From the NCBI GenBank assembly GCA_035515235.1, contig DATJBS010000070.1:18017-82016 (forward strand): a stretch of 64,000 bases of DNA. The letters are read 5' to 3'. Source of the stretch: JAMLHH01 sp035515235 (GTDB lineage Bacteria > Bacteroidota > Bacteroidia > Chitinophagales > JADIYW01). Position numbers and translations under genes: made by a program. Under the pieces are notes generated by a model. It saw nothing but the letters and a program-made list of their open reading frames with translations. It did not search any database and was not told the DNA's origin. The stretch's first letter is position 1. The number at the start of each line of letters is the position of its first letter. Shown here piece after piece: positions 27,667-37,806 of this stretch.

Positions 27667-27933
27667 ATGGGGTATATTATTATAGTTGACATGCCAGAAC
27701 CAGAACCAAAACCAGAAGAAAAGGAGAAAGGTGACAATCCAAAAGCTCCTGAAAAACCAAATTCAGGATTTGAAGGAGTTAATATATTATTTACGAAGGA
27801 TAATGGTGAAGTTCTAGAGATTCAACTAAAATCTGATGAATTGTTCGTAGCAAAATGCACGAATGCACATGCCGTTAATAAAGTCCTCTCAGGCAAAAGA
27901 GAAAGTATAGCACTTTTTTCTAGACCTAAATAA
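27667..27933 (+). CDS. small hypothetical protein with a Pro-Glu-rich N-terminus
   Basis: Up to 88 residues; an ATG at 27691 (MPEPEPKPEEK) would remove eight hydrophobic residues and is an alternative start. The N-terminal third is a Pro/Glu/Lys-rich disordered segment; the rest (VNILFTKDNGEVLEIQL) looks like beta strands. No family is recognised. It sits 25 bases upstream of sbcD on the same strand, so it may be co-transcribed with sbcDC. Confidence 0.6.
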   Translation: MGYIIIVDMPEPEPKPEEKEKGDNPKAPEKPNSGFEGVNILFTKDNGEVLEIQLKSDELFVAKCTNAHAVNKVLSGKRESIALFSRPK

Positions 27934-27958
27934 ATTTCTAATTCCCCAAAAAATTTCA

Positions 27959-29161
27959 ATGAAAATATTGCACACAGCCGATTGGCATTTAGGACATAGA
28001 CTGCACGAACAATCTCAATTAGAAGAGCAAACCTTGTTTTTGAGTTGGATAGAGCAGTATATCAAAGAGCAACAAATTGATGTTCTTTTAATTTCAGGAG
28101 ATATATTTGATACAGGTGCTCCCTCTAATCAAAGCTTGGAAATGTATTATAACTTTTTGGTGAAATTGGTTGGAACAACTTGCAAATCCATCATTATTAC
28201 AGGAGGCAATCACGACTCTCCAGGAACATTGAATGCGCCTAGACATATTTTGAATGCTTTATCAATCAAAGTCGTTGGAAAAGCTACCGATAATATTGAA
28301 GAGGAAGTTTTTGAAGTTGAGCTGAATGGAGAAAAAGTAATTATTGCAGCAGTTCCATATTTGCGAGATGGAGATATTCGTCGTGCAGTCGCAGGAGAAA
28401 CATTTGACGAATTAACAGATAAATATAAAAAAGCTCTCGTCAATCATTATCACGATGCTGCCGAGCAATGCAAATTAATCAATATCACTCACGCTCCTGT
28501 CATTGCAATGGGACATTTATTTGCAACTGGAGGGACAATTTCTGACAGTGAGCAAAATATTTATGTAGGAACTTTAGGTCATATCGGTGCGTCAGATTTT
28601 CCAGAATATTTTAACTATATCGCTTTAGGACATTTGCATCGACCACAAATAATAAGTGGAAATGATAAAGTGAGATATTCTGGTGCACCCAATATTTTGA
28701 GTTTTAGTGAAATCAAATATGATAAGAAAGTCATCGTACTAAGCATAGAAAATAATCAAATCACTCACATCCAAGAAGATACAATTCCTAGATTTAGGGA
28801 GTTTTATAGATTACAAGGAAGTATTGCAGAATGTATTGAGCAGTTTCCAAATATCATCTCCAATACTTATGGTTTAACTCCTTGGGTGGAAATTATTTTG
28901 AATGAAAATCATCACATTAATACTGATGATTTAAAAATTGCTGCTGCGAAACATACATTCGAGATATTAAAAATCTCTCTAAAAAACCAAAGAAGAACCA
29001 AAGGAATTGAAGAGTTATTAGCTGAAACACAAACCATAAATGAGCTCGATCCTACAGAAGTTTTCAGATTAAAATGTGAAGAAGTCGATTTTGATTTAGA
29101 CAGTAGACCTGAAATTTGGGATGCATTTAATGAAATCTTACAATACGTTAAAAAACAATAA
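27959..29161 (+). CDS. sbcD: exonuclease SbcCD, subunit D
   Basis: The 400-residue protein starts MKILHTADWHLGH, the SbcD signature with metal-binding Asp and His. ISGDIFDTGAPSNQS (about residues 45-59), ITGGNHDSPGTL (about 80-91) and LGHLHRPQII (about 222-231) supply the remaining ligands. It is the Mn-dependent nuclease of the SbcCD complex, which cuts hairpins and protein-blocked DNA ends. The SbcC gene begins 12 bases later. Confidence 0.95.
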   Translation: MKILHTADWHLGHRLHEQSQLEEQTLFLSWIEQYIKEQQIDVLLISGDIFDTGAPSNQSLEMYYNFLVKLVGTTCKSIIITGGNHDSPGTLNAPRHILNALSIKVVGKATDNIEEEVFEVELNGEKVIIAAVPYLRDGDIRRAVAGETFDELTDKYKKALVNHYHDAAEQCKLINITHAPVIAMGHLFATGGTISDSEQNIYVGTLGHIGASDFPEYFNYIALGHLHRPQIISGNDKVRYSGAPNILSFSEIKYDKKVIVLSIENNQITHIQEDTIPRFREFYRLQGSIAECIEQFPNIISNTYGLTPWVEIILNENHHINTDDLKIAAAKHTFEILKISLKNQRRTKGIEELLAETQTINELDPTEVFRLKCEEVDFDLDSRPEIWDAFNEILQYVKKQ

Positions 29162-29173
29162 GAGTCCATCTGT

Positions 29174-32100
29174 ATGAAAATTTTAAAAGTAGAATTACAA
29201 AATATAAATTCTTTAAAATCAAACGCTCCTATTGTTATTGATTTTGAAAGTGAACAGTTTAGAGATGTCGGATTATTTGCAATAACTGGTTCTACTGGAG
29301 CTGGAAAAACCACCATCTTAGATGCCATCACGATTGCATTATATCAAAGTGTTCCGCGCTTTAAAGGTGCGAAAGGAACGCTGATAGATGTAGTTAGTTT
29401 TGGTGCAAATGATGCTTTTAGTCGAATAACTTTTGAGAATGAAAATGTGATTTATGAAGCATTTTGGGGAATTCGTTTAGCATCAAAAAGTGGAGCGAAA
29501 CTGACCAATCCTATTGAAGATGTAAGTTTAAAAAACTTAACAACGGGAGATATTTTAGCTTCACAAAAAAGAGCATGTATAGAAGAAGTTACTAGAGTAA
29601 CTCAACTAGATTACGATCAATTTTTAAGATCTGTGCTATTAGCTCAAGGAGAATTCGCTTCATTTTTAATGGCAAAAGGTCCAGATAAAGGAAGGCTTCT
29701 AGAACAAATTACTGGCGAAGAAATTTACAAAAAGATAGGTTTTGCTATCTCTGAAAGAAAATCTAACGAAGAAAAAAAATTGGAGGAAATAAAATCCAAA
29801 ATCAATTCAATAGACATTTTAAGTGAGGAGAAAAAAATAGAATTAACTCAAGAGGATAAAATAATTGATGCTCAAATTCAAGCTTCTGAAAATAAATTGA
29901 AATCGATAGAAGCTATTGTGAATTGGTATTCAGAATTCCAAAAAACAATTAATGAAACTGAAAGATTAGAAGGCATTGAAAATCAAATTAAAACCTATAT
30001 CGAACAGCATCGGAACGAATTGGAATTACTGAATTTAAACGAAAAAGCAGAACCATTTAAAGAATTAGTTCAAAGTATCCAACGAAATGAAAAAAGCAGT
30101 TCTGACAAGACGAAGCAATTCAAAATTTTAGAAGAAATACTTTCCAATCTTCAACCAAAAATAGAGAATATTACCCAAATCCATCAAAGTCAAACGACAG
30201 AATTAGAATTGGCAAAAAATGAATTGGAAATTTGGTTGCCCAAATTTGATACTATTATAAAATTAGATGGTCAATTAAAAAACGAACAAGAAAATCATCA
30301 AAAAGCACAAATTAAAACCAAAGAAATTTTACAACAAATCAATTTATTGAACGTAGTAAAAGAAAAACTTTCCAAAGATTTAAATGATACTACCTCAAAA
30401 ATTAAAATTGATGAAGAATTTATCAATCGAAATCATTTTTTGGAAAAAGTCAGTTTAGAATTCTCTAATTGGACATCAGAATTAACTACTTTAAAATCCA
30501 ATAAAGAGTCACTAAAAGAGAATGGAAATCATATTGCTCAAAAAAAATTGAGTTTAGAAGAAACGATTTTGAGTTTAAAAGATAATAATGAAGTTCTCCA
30601 AATAAAATCGCAAGAAATTACTCAATTCGACCAAAAAATCTTCAGCATAAATGAGCAATTGGCTATCAATAGCTTGCCGAATTTATTAGAAGAAAAAGAG
30701 CAATTATCTATTGCAGCATCTAATTGGAAACAGTACAAAAGTCTTTCTGAACAAAATCAGAAAAATGAAAAAGGACTTGCTCAAATTCTTGTTCAAAAGA
30801 GTTCACTTTCAACAGATTTAGAAGCATTAAAAAAACAACTGGAAGATTTAAAAATACAAATATCCACACAAGAAATATCTGTTGCAGATGCACTTAAAAT
30901 TCTAAATTTAGAACGTAGCATTTCTAAATATGAAGATGACCGTCATCATTTAATTGAAGGACAACCTTGTGGTTTGTGTGGCTCAAAAGAGCATCCTTTT
31001 ACTGTAAACTTAGAATCTATAGGACTTTCAGAATCAGAAAAAGAATACAATCAACGTTCTGAAAAACTTCTACATTTAAAAGAAAGCAAAACAGAAGCTG
31101 ATAAAAAAGAAGTTCAAATTATGACTTCGTTGGATAGCGTCAATCAACGTTATAATGCAATTACTGAAGAGCTTACAAATATTGAGTTGAATGCAAAACA
31201 GATCAATATTGAAATTGATTTGAATAATATTTCACAAATTAATATTGAATTGGGTGAAATCAATAAAAAAATCATCTCACTCAATGAACATATTAAAACT
31301 GCACAAAATTTACAAAAGGAAAAAGATGAATTAGAACAACTTTTAAAAAATCAAAATCAATCTATAGAATCTTTAAAAAATCAAGAAGCTACGCTTAAAG
31401 AAAAAATAAAAATTACAAAAGCTGATATCGAAGAAAGACAAAAAACTATTGCAGGATTAAGTAAAATATGTTTCGATTTAGAAAATAGCTTAATAGAAAA
31501 ATTGTCTAAATTCAATTATATCTTACCTCCTATCAGTCAAACGAATTTATTTATTCAAGAAATCGAGAAAGCAATTTCTAATTATCATCAAAAACAAAGA
31601 GAATTAGAAGCTTTAAAATCAGCACTTTCTGTCATCCATAACAACATCAACAACAATATTAAACATCTAGCAACTGAAACTAAATCTCAAAAAGAATACA
31701 CTGATCTTTTACAAAAAAGTATAGCTCTTTCTGAAAAATTAAAATTGGAACGAAGAGAAATTTTACCAATTGAAATTACTGTAGAAACCAAAAGAGAAAG
31801 CTTACAATCCGTCATTAAACAATGGACAGAAAAGGTAGAATGGAGTAAAAATGATTTGCAAAAACTATTAGATAATAAAAATCAAAATGAAGCTTTAAAA
31901 CTTGACAACGCAAAAGATCAAAAAGCATTATTGAAAGAATTGAACCGTTTAAAATCTACACTCGAAGCCCAGCTTTATCAAAGTGAATTTAAGACTCAAC
32001 AAGACATTGAAAAAGCATTATTATCTCAGGAAGACAAAGTAAAATACACAGAGAATAAAGAAAAAATAAGAGAGAATGAACTTCGTTTAAAAACACTAAA

Positions 32101-32827
32101 AGAGACGAATCAAAAAGTAACTGAGAACTTGAATCAATCTAAAAACTTCAACACTTCAGAAGTTGATAGTCAATTAGCTTTTGAAAAATTGAAGTTCGAG
32201 AAGGAAAAGCTACTTACTAATAAAGGAGAAATCAGAGAAGCTTTCCGAAAAGATCAAGAAATCAGAAATCGAAATCAGGAAGTGTACAAAAAAATTGAAA
32301 TTCAATCTGATATATGTAAGATTTGGAAAGAACTTTTTGCGATTATCGGAAATTCTAAAGATGCATTTAACGTATATGTACAACGCTTGACTTTAAAACA
32401 TTTATTAGATCTTGCGAATGTTCATTTGTACCAATTAAATAAACGGTATTCTTTAAAAATGGAAGAGGATTACAAACCAAAAGAAGAACTCAATTTTAAC
32501 TTAATCGATCACTACCAAACCGATCAAGCGAGATTAGTAGATACTTCTAGTGGTGGAGAAAAATTCATCATCAGTTTGGCGTTAGCACTAGGCTTATCAG
32601 ATTTAGCTAGTAAAAATGTAAAAATTGATTCTTTATTTATCGATGAAGGCTTTGGAACTTTAGACAAAAACACTTTAGAAACCGTCATTTCGACTTTAGA
32701 AACTTTGCAGTCACAAGGAAAAATGATTGGAATTATTTCGCACGTTGAAAACCTAAAAGAACGTATTCCGACTCAAATCCAAATCACTAAAAAAAGTAAT
32801 GGAGTGAGTATCGTTGAGATTTGTTAA
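29174..32827 (+). CDS. sbcC: exonuclease SbcCD, subunit C (SMC-like ATPase)
   Basis: The 1217-residue protein has the Walker A motif GSTGAGKT near residues 39-46. Long coiled coils run to and from a zinc hook, PCGLC, with Cys599 and Cys602. The ABC signature SSGGEK is near residue 1126 and the Walker B motif FIDEGFGTLD near 1157. It is the ATPase of the SbcCD complex. Its length is somewhat above the E. coli protein but typical of the phylum. A dispersed repeat lies between its stop and the Fic gene. Confidence 0.95.
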   Translation: MKILKVELQNINSLKSNAPIVIDFESEQFRDVGLFAITGSTGAGKTTILDAITIALYQSVPRFKGAKGTLIDVVSFGANDAFSRITFENENVIYEAFWGIRLASKSGAKLTNPIEDVSLKNLTTGDILASQKRACIEEVTRVTQLDYDQFLRSVLLAQGEFASFLMAKGPDKGRLLEQITGEEIYKKIGFAISERKSNEEKKLEEIKSKINSIDILSEEKKIELTQEDKIIDAQIQASENKLKSIEAIVNWYSEFQKTINETERLEGIENQIKTYIEQHRNELELLNLNEKAEPFKELVQSIQRNEKSSSDKTKQFKILEEILSNLQPKIENITQIHQSQTTELELAKNELEIWLPKFDTIIKLDGQLKNEQENHQKAQIKTKEILQQINLLNVVKEKLSKDLNDTTSKIKIDEEFINRNHFLEKVSLEFSNWTSELTTLKSNKESLKENGNHIAQKKLSLEETILSLKDNNEVLQIKSQEITQFDQKIFSINEQLAINSLPNLLEEKEQLSIAASNWKQYKSLSEQNQKNEKGLAQILVQKSSLSTDLEALKKQLEDLKIQISTQEISVADALKILNLERSISKYEDDRHHLIEGQPCGLCGSKEHPFTVNLESIGLSESEKEYNQRSEKLLHLKESKTEADKKEVQIMTSLDSVNQRYNAITEELTNIELNAKQINIEIDLNNISQINIELGEINKKIISLNEHIKTAQNLQKEKDELEQLLKNQNQSIESLKNQEATLKEKIKITKADIEERQKTIAGLSKICFDLENSLIEKLSKFNYILPPISQTNLFIQEIEKAISNYHQKQRELEALKSALSVIHNNINNNIKHLATETKSQKEYTDLLQKSIALSEKLKLERREILPIEITVETKRESLQSVIKQWTEKVEWSKNDLQKLLDNKNQNEALKLDNAKDQKALLKELNRLKSTLEAQLYQSEFKTQQDIEKALLSQEDKVKYTENKEKIRENELRLKTLKETNQKVTENLNQSKNFNTSEVDSQLAFEKLKFEKEKLLTNKGEIREAFRKDQEIRNRNQEVYKKIEIQSDICKIWKELFAIIGNSKDAFNVYVQRLTLKHLLDLANVHLYQLNKRYSLKMEEDYKPKEELNFNLIDHYQTDQARLVDTSSGGEKFIISLALALGLSDLASKNVKIDSLFIDEGFGTLDKNTLETVISTLETLQSQGKMIGIISHVENLKERIPTQIQITKKSNGVSIVEIC

Positions 32828-32867
32828 TGTAGCAATGAGATAATGTGCTGATGGCATATGTGTAAAT

Positions 32868-32938
32868 CTTCATTCTGAACTTGTTACAGAATCCCATAGG
32901 TATAGTTCAAGAGATTCCTCCTGCGTCGGAATAACAAA
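32868..32938. repeat. dispersed intergenic repeat, inverted-repeat type
   Basis: The plus strand reads TTCATTCTGAACTTGTTACA from 32869, and the far end is the reverse complement of a GTTATTCCGACGCAGGAGG-type sequence. Both halves resemble a widespread noncoding Bacteroidota repeat. It separates sbcC from the convergent mobile mystery pair and could act as a terminator. Only one copy lies in the window, so its dispersed nature rests on recognition. Confidence 0.6.
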
Positions 32939-32968
32939 ACTCACTCATCTCTTAACATTCAACACTTT

Positions 32969-33571
32969 CTAAGAACGAGCAAATGTAATCAAGTCCAAAA
33001 AATCACCTTTATCAGCTTTTTTGAGAGCTTTGAGATATTCCACTCTTGCATTACTTGCGTTTGTCAAGCTCGATTTAGATTGACCCCAAGTAAAAACATT
33101 TCGTTGAAAAATTTTTTCAGCTATCAAATCACCCATCAATCTACTGTGCCTTCCATTGCCGTTAGGAAAACAATGAATAGTTACAATTCGATGTTTAAAA
33201 CGGATAGCAATTTCATCTTCTGGGAAAGTATTATTAGCTATCCAATATTTTGTATCATCTATTAAAACTCTCAATTCTGTTGGTATTCTCCAGCTTTCTA
33301 CACCAATATTCTTCTCTGATTTACGAAACTCTCCCGCCCATTTCCAGACTCCATTATACATTCGTTTGTGCAAAGACTTTACAAAAGTATCTGACATCAA
33401 TAAGTTTAATTTGATTTTTCGACCAATCGTCCATTGAATTGCTTGTTCTATATTTTTCTGTTCAAATTCATCCAATTCACCTTTGTTAGAAATCGTCGAA
33501 ATTTTAAGTCCATCTTTCTCCTCTTCTTCTAATGCAGTCTGTCCAAATAAACAATCAAATTCTAATCCCAT
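32969..33571 (-). CDS. Fic-domain protein, mobile mystery protein B
   Basis: The 200-residue protein has the Fic motif HCFPNGNGRHSR at residues 133-144. The His is the general base and GNGR the anion-binding loop. The Asp or Glu of the usual HxFx[D/E]GNGRxxR is Asn137 here, a feature I associate with this subfamily. Fic enzymes move AMP or other phosphate-containing groups onto proteins. The N-terminal motifs (MYNGVWKWAGEFR) are typical. Its start overlaps the stop of the HTH gene by 10 bases. The family is commonly found beside mobile elements. Confidence 0.87.
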   Translation of the reverse strand: MGLEFDCLFGQTALEEEEKDGLKISTISNKGELDEFEQKNIEQAIQWTIGRKIKLNLLMSDTFVKSLHKRMYNGVWKWAGEFRKSEKNIGVESWRIPTELRVLIDDTKYWIANNTFPEDEIAIRFKHRIVTIHCFPNGNGRHSRLMGDLIAEKIFQRNVFTWGQSKSSLTNASNARVEYLKALKKADKGDFLDLITFARS

Positions 33572-34020
33572 AGCATTTTGGGCATTTCATCAATAATTTC
33601 CTTAGTTCTCTCATTGATTGCTTTTTGAATTCTTTCGGAAGAATTTTCTTGATTTTCCAACTTCATAGTGCCTGAAGTTCGCAACACGATTTCTGTGGCA
33701 AGTTCTTTGGCTTTTCGCTCTATCAGCTCATCTATACTTCCGTCATTGGGCACAAAACCATAAACTAATTTCATGTCCATAGCTTTTCCCGCTTCCCTTA
33801 AAGCTTTAATAGTAATCGCACCTGTCGCTTCTCTCCGCTCCAGGTTTAGCGCACCTTGTTTGGTGATTCCTAATTGTTCACCTAATTGTTCCAAAGACAT
33901 TCCTATTGAAGAACGAATTGTTTTTAACCAACCGATTGAAGGCAATGGCGTCGCACCAATCACTAAATAACTTTTCAATTTATTATTGAGCTGTTCTATT
34001 TTAAGTCTTCGGGTATTCAT
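33562..34020 (-). CDS. HTH regulator, mobile mystery protein A
   Basis: The 152-residue protein holds an Xre-type helix-turn-helix at about residues 31-85 (RSSIGMSLEQLGEQLGITKQ, ending ERRE). The C-terminal tail is charged and helical. It matches mobile mystery protein A, the regular partner of the Fic protein, and is upstream of it with a 10-base overlap. It probably represses the operon and may act as an antitoxin to the Fic protein, but that is an inference. Confidence 0.87.
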   Translation of the reverse strand: MNTRRLKIEQLNNKLKSYLVIGATPLPSIGWLKTIRSSIGMSLEQLGEQLGITKQGALNLERREATGAITIKALREAGKAMDMKLVYGFVPNDGSIDELIERKAKELATEIVLRTSGTMKLENQENSSERIQKAINERTKEIIDEMPKMLWD

Positions 34021-34255
34021 TTGTAAAATTTTTACTCAACACAAATATACATCTATAAGTTGACTTTATCATTATTAAGTAAACATTTATGCCAACTATA
34101 TGAGATAAAAGTATGCTTATACGTTTACTTTAAATATATTTAGTAACCTTTTATGTTTACTAAATTATTTAAACTTATCATATTTTTTGAAAAAATGTTC
34201 AAAACAATTGAAGTGCAGCTTTATTTAGTATTTTACATTCTTCAATTAATAATCA

Positions 34256-34828
34256 ATGGAATCAGGATTACATGAAGATAAAACATTTGAAAATATCGAT
34301 TTTTCTGAAAAGAGATTAACTAATTCTGAATTTCAAAATTGTGAATTCATCAATTGTAACTTCACAAAAAGCAATTTGAGCAGTAATGACTTTATGGATT
34401 GTACTTTTAAAAGTTGTAATTTTTCTTTGACTAATTTATTAGACACAGGACTGAAAAGCTGTGCATTCATGGATTCTAAATTAATGGGTTTAGATTTTAG
34501 CAAATGCAATAGTTTCTTATTTTCTGTCAGTTTTCAAAATTGTACGCTAGACTATTCTTCATTCTATAAAATAAAAATGAAGAAGACGAATTTTATAGAT
34601 TGCTCTATGAAAGAAGTGGATTTCTCAGAAACAGATTTATCATCGTCAGTATTCAAAAACTGTGATTTACTCAACACTACTTTTATGGGCACCAATCTTG
34701 AGAAAGTAGACTTTCGCAGTGCTTACAATTACGCTTTCGACCCAGAATCTAATAAAATCAAAAAAGCTAAGTTTTCAATTCAAGGTGTGGCTGGATTACT
34801 CACCAAATACAATATCGATATTATATAA
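34256..34828 (+). CDS. pentapeptide-repeat protein
   Basis: The 190-residue protein is built of A(D/N)LXX-like pentapeptides, for example FQNCEFINCNFTKSNL, FKSCNFSLTNL, FIDCSMKEVDFSETDL and FKNCDLLNTTF, which form a right-handed beta helix. Several repeats have Cys at the turn. The shape and size resemble Qnr and McbG proteins, which mimic DNA and shield gyrase. No evidence links this gene to resistance. It has a single-domain layout and no signal peptide. Confidence 0.85.
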   Translation: MESGLHEDKTFENIDFSEKRLTNSEFQNCEFINCNFTKSNLSSNDFMDCTFKSCNFSLTNLLDTGLKSCAFMDSKLMGLDFSKCNSFLFSVSFQNCTLDYSSFYKIKMKKTNFIDCSMKEVDFSETDLSSSVFKNCDLLNTTFMGTNLEKVDFRSAYNYAFDPESNKIKKAKFSIQGVAGLLTKYNIDII

Positions 34829-35087
34829 TTGACCCTTCAATTAATAAAACCTCGACTACAAATACTGTATCTTTTTACATTTCTTATAAGGCCAAACTAT
34901 TTACAATTTAGGATAAATAAATCAATAACAATATATATTCAGTAATATAAATAAAATATTATTACTAATAAAATTGATTATGAATTTTAGACAGTAACGT
35001 ATATTCCTCCCTGTCTTTTCCCTATTCTAGGGGAATATCTATATATTTAAACAACATCGTTCTTATGAACTTTAATTAAAATATTAT
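34829..35087 (+). other. leader region of mgtA
   Basis: This is a 259-base AT-rich stretch. TTCCCTA and TAGGGGAA near 35020-35037 can form a hairpin with one bulge. I see no M-box or other known Mg2+ riboswitch and no clear promoter box. Confidence 0.35.
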
Positions 35088-37787
35088 ATGAAGCACCCTA
35101 AAACTACTTCTAAGCGACTATTCAAATCTGAATCTAATCTTGAAATGAATTCGGCAAATAGCGAAAAGCTTCGTAAAGTATCCTCACTCAATACCCAAGA
35201 AGTATATCAACTATTAGATAGCTCTGCGGAAGGAATTTCTGAACAAACTGCTGAAAAACGTATTTCAAAATATGGTCTAAATGAAGTGGATTATGATAAA
35301 GCTCCAGCTTGGTATATCCAATTACTCAAATCTTTTATTAATCCTTTCATTCTCATTTTACTCGCCATCGTGGTGATTTCATTTGCGATAGATGTTTGGT
35401 TTGCTGCTCCAGGAGAAAAAGATTGGAAGACAGTTATCGTAATTTCTGCAATGATAATTATCAGTTCTTTACTTAGTTTTTTCCAAGAGTATAGAAGTAA
35501 TCGGGCTGCCGAGAAATTAAAAAGCATGGTGAGAACTACTGCTGCTGTCTTAAGAAAAGGAAAGAGTAAGGAAGAAATTTTGATGACTCAAATTGTTCCG
35601 GGAGATATTGTTTATTTGGCTGCCGGTGATATGATTCCAGCTGATTGTCGAGTACTAGAAAGTATAGATTTATTTATCGGAGAATCCATGCTCACGGGCG
35701 AATCTCTACCAGTAGAAAAAATGCCAGACGCAAAAGAATCCGAAAATAAACCTCCAATAGAGTTAAGTAATTTATGCTTTATGGGTACTAACGTGGTGAG
35801 TGGTTCAGCGAAAACAATAGTAATTGCTACCGGTTCAGACACTTACTTTGGTAGTATCGGTAAAAGTTTAGTAGGCAAAAGTCCGGAAACGAGTTTTGAT
35901 ATAGGTATTAACAATGTCAGTAAGCTATTGATTCGTTTTATGTTAATAATGGTTCCTATTATTTTCTTAATCAATGGTTTTGTGAAAGGAGATTGGATAG
36001 AAGCGCTATTGTTTTCTATAGCTGTAGCAGTAGGTTTGACGCCTGAAATGTTGCCCGTAATAGTAACTGCAACTCTTGCAAAAGGTGCAATGAGTATGAG
36101 CAAGCATAAGGTGATTGTAAAACGTCTGAATGCCATCCAAAATCTTGGAGCGATGGACATGCTTTGTACAGATAAAACAGGCACATTGACCATTGACAAA
36201 ATTGTTCTTTCTCAACACTTGAACGTTCATGGCATAGAGGACTTTGAGGTTTTAAAATGGGCATACTTGAATAGTTTTCATCAGACAGGGTTAGTCAATC
36301 TTATGGATAAAGCTGTCCTAGACCATGTAGAGATTCACAACTATTTGAAAGTAGAAGAAGATTTTAAGAAAGTCGATGAGATTCCATTTGACTTTTTACG
36401 TCGACGGATGAGTGTAATTCTCAAACAGAAAAACGGTAAACATCTAATGATTTCCAAAGGTGCTGTTGAAGAGATGCTCGACCTTTGCAGTCATAGTTTT
36501 GATCCTGGAGAAGATAATAAGCTGCACATAGAAAATGACGAAATCGTAGAGCTCGATGAGAATATGCGTAAAAAAGTATGGGAAACCACCTCTGCTTTGA
36601 ATGCAAAAGGACTTAGAGTTTTAGTGCTTGCCATTAAAGAATTTGATGGAGACCATTCATTGACTTATAATGTTGAGGATGAGAAAGATATGATTCTTAC
36701 TGGTTTTATTGGGTTCTTGGATCCTGCAAAACCTTCAGCTCAGCCGAGTATTGAGGCTTTGCATCGACTCAATGTAGAAGTCAAAGTATTGACAGGAGAT
36801 AATGAAATCGTGACCAAAAAGATTTGTGGAGATGTAGGAATTCCTGTTAAAAATATAATGCTGGGACATGAACTCGAATTGATTTCAGACGAAGAGTTAA
36901 CAGAGCGGGTCAATGACATTTCAATTTTTGCCAAACTCAGTCCTTTACAAAAAGTAAGAGTAGTAAAATCTTTACGAGCCAAAGGTCATACTGTCGGAGT
37001 TCTAGGTGATGGGATTAATGATGCACCTGCTTTGAAAGAAGCTGATGTCGGTATCACCGTGGATAATGCGGTAGATATTGCAAAAGAGAGTTCAGATATT
37101 ATACTACTCGAAAAGAATCTAGATGTATTACATAAAGGGGTAGTGTATGGTCGAGAAACATTTGGAAATATTATGAAGTATATCAAAATGGCCACTAGTA
37201 GTAATTTTGGAAACGTCTTCAGTATTTTGGGAGCGAGTGCATTTTTACCTTTTTTACCGATGTTGCCTATTCAATTGCTTTTCCAAAATCTTCTGTACGA
37301 CTTCTCACAGATTTCACTTCCGTGGGATAAAATGGATGAAGATTTCTTAGAGTCTCCAAAAAAGTGGGAACCGAAAGGGATATTCAGATTCATGATATAC
37401 ATAGGTCCTATCAGCTCCATCTTCGATTATGTATTATTTGCAGTGATGTTCTTTGTATTTAAAGCCAATAGTCCTGACCATCAACATTTATTTCAGACTG
37501 GATGGTTTGTGCTTGGACTTCTATCGCAAACACTAATTGTTCATATGATTAGAACTAAAAAAATACCATTTATTCAAAGTTGGGCATCTGCTCCTGTACT
37601 GGCTGCGACGACTTTAGTGATGGCTCTTGGAGTAATTATACCATTTACACCGTTGGCTCAAGTACTTTCTTTAGAACCTCTCCCCTTGGCTTATTTCCCA
37701 TGGTTGATTGGAATATTGTTGGCGTATAGCTTGCTCACTCAATTTGTCAAAAATTGGTATATCAAGAGATTTAATGAATGGTTGTAA
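35088..37787 (+). CDS. mgtA: magnesium-translocating P-type ATPase
   Basis: The 899-residue protein has the phosphorylation motif CTDKTGTLT, with the acceptor Asp362. TGES (in MLTGESLPVEK) belongs to the actuator domain and GDGINDAPAL to the P domain. About ten membrane helices are seen; SNFGNVFSILGASAFLP and LLFQNLLYDFSQISLPWDKMD near the C-terminus are typical of MgtA/MgtB. It imports Mg2+ with ATP hydrolysis. The N-terminal extension before LNTQEVYQLL (about 35 residues) is a little long but within range. A GNAT gene follows 31 bases later. Confidence 0.92.
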   Translation: MKHPKTTSKRLFKSESNLEMNSANSEKLRKVSSLNTQEVYQLLDSSAEGISEQTAEKRISKYGLNEVDYDKAPAWYIQLLKSFINPFILILLAIVVISFAIDVWFAAPGEKDWKTVIVISAMIIISSLLSFFQEYRSNRAAEKLKSMVRTTAAVLRKGKSKEEILMTQIVPGDIVYLAAGDMIPADCRVLESIDLFIGESMLTGESLPVEKMPDAKESENKPPIELSNLCFMGTNVVSGSAKTIVIATGSDTYFGSIGKSLVGKSPETSFDIGINNVSKLLIRFMLIMVPIIFLINGFVKGDWIEALLFSIAVAVGLTPEMLPVIVTATLAKGAMSMSKHKVIVKRLNAIQNLGAMDMLCTDKTGTLTIDKIVLSQHLNVHGIEDFEVLKWAYLNSFHQTGLVNLMDKAVLDHVEIHNYLKVEEDFKKVDEIPFDFLRRRMSVILKQKNGKHLMISKGAVEEMLDLCSHSFDPGEDNKLHIENDEIVELDENMRKKVWETTSALNAKGLRVLVLAIKEFDGDHSLTYNVEDEKDMILTGFIGFLDPAKPSAQPSIEALHRLNVEVKVLTGDNEIVTKKICGDVGIPVKNIMLGHELELISDEELTERVNDISIFAKLSPLQKVRVVKSLRAKGHTVGVLGDGINDAPALKEADVGITVDNAVDIAKESSDIILLEKNLDVLHKGVVYGRETFGNIMKYIKMATSSNFGNVFSILGASAFLPFLPMLPIQLLFQNLLYDFSQISLPWDKMDEDFLESPKKWEPKGIFRFMIYIGPISSIFDYVLFAVMFFVFKANSPDHQHLFQTGWFVLGLLSQTLIVHMIRTKKIPFIQSWASAPVLAATTLVMALGVIIPFTPLAQVLSLEPLPLAYFPWLIGILLAYSLLTQFVKNWYIKRFNEWL

Positions 37788-37806
37788 TAATTTCTTATCA
37801 AAACAC

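Noticed and set aside
34256..34828. Quinolone resistance gene (Qnr)
   Set aside because: The pentapeptide fold is clear, but nothing in the sequence or context shows gyrase protection, so only the general family is called.
34829..35087. Mg2+ riboswitch before mgtA
   Set aside because: No M-box or related consensus structure could be recognised; only one small imperfect hairpin is seen.
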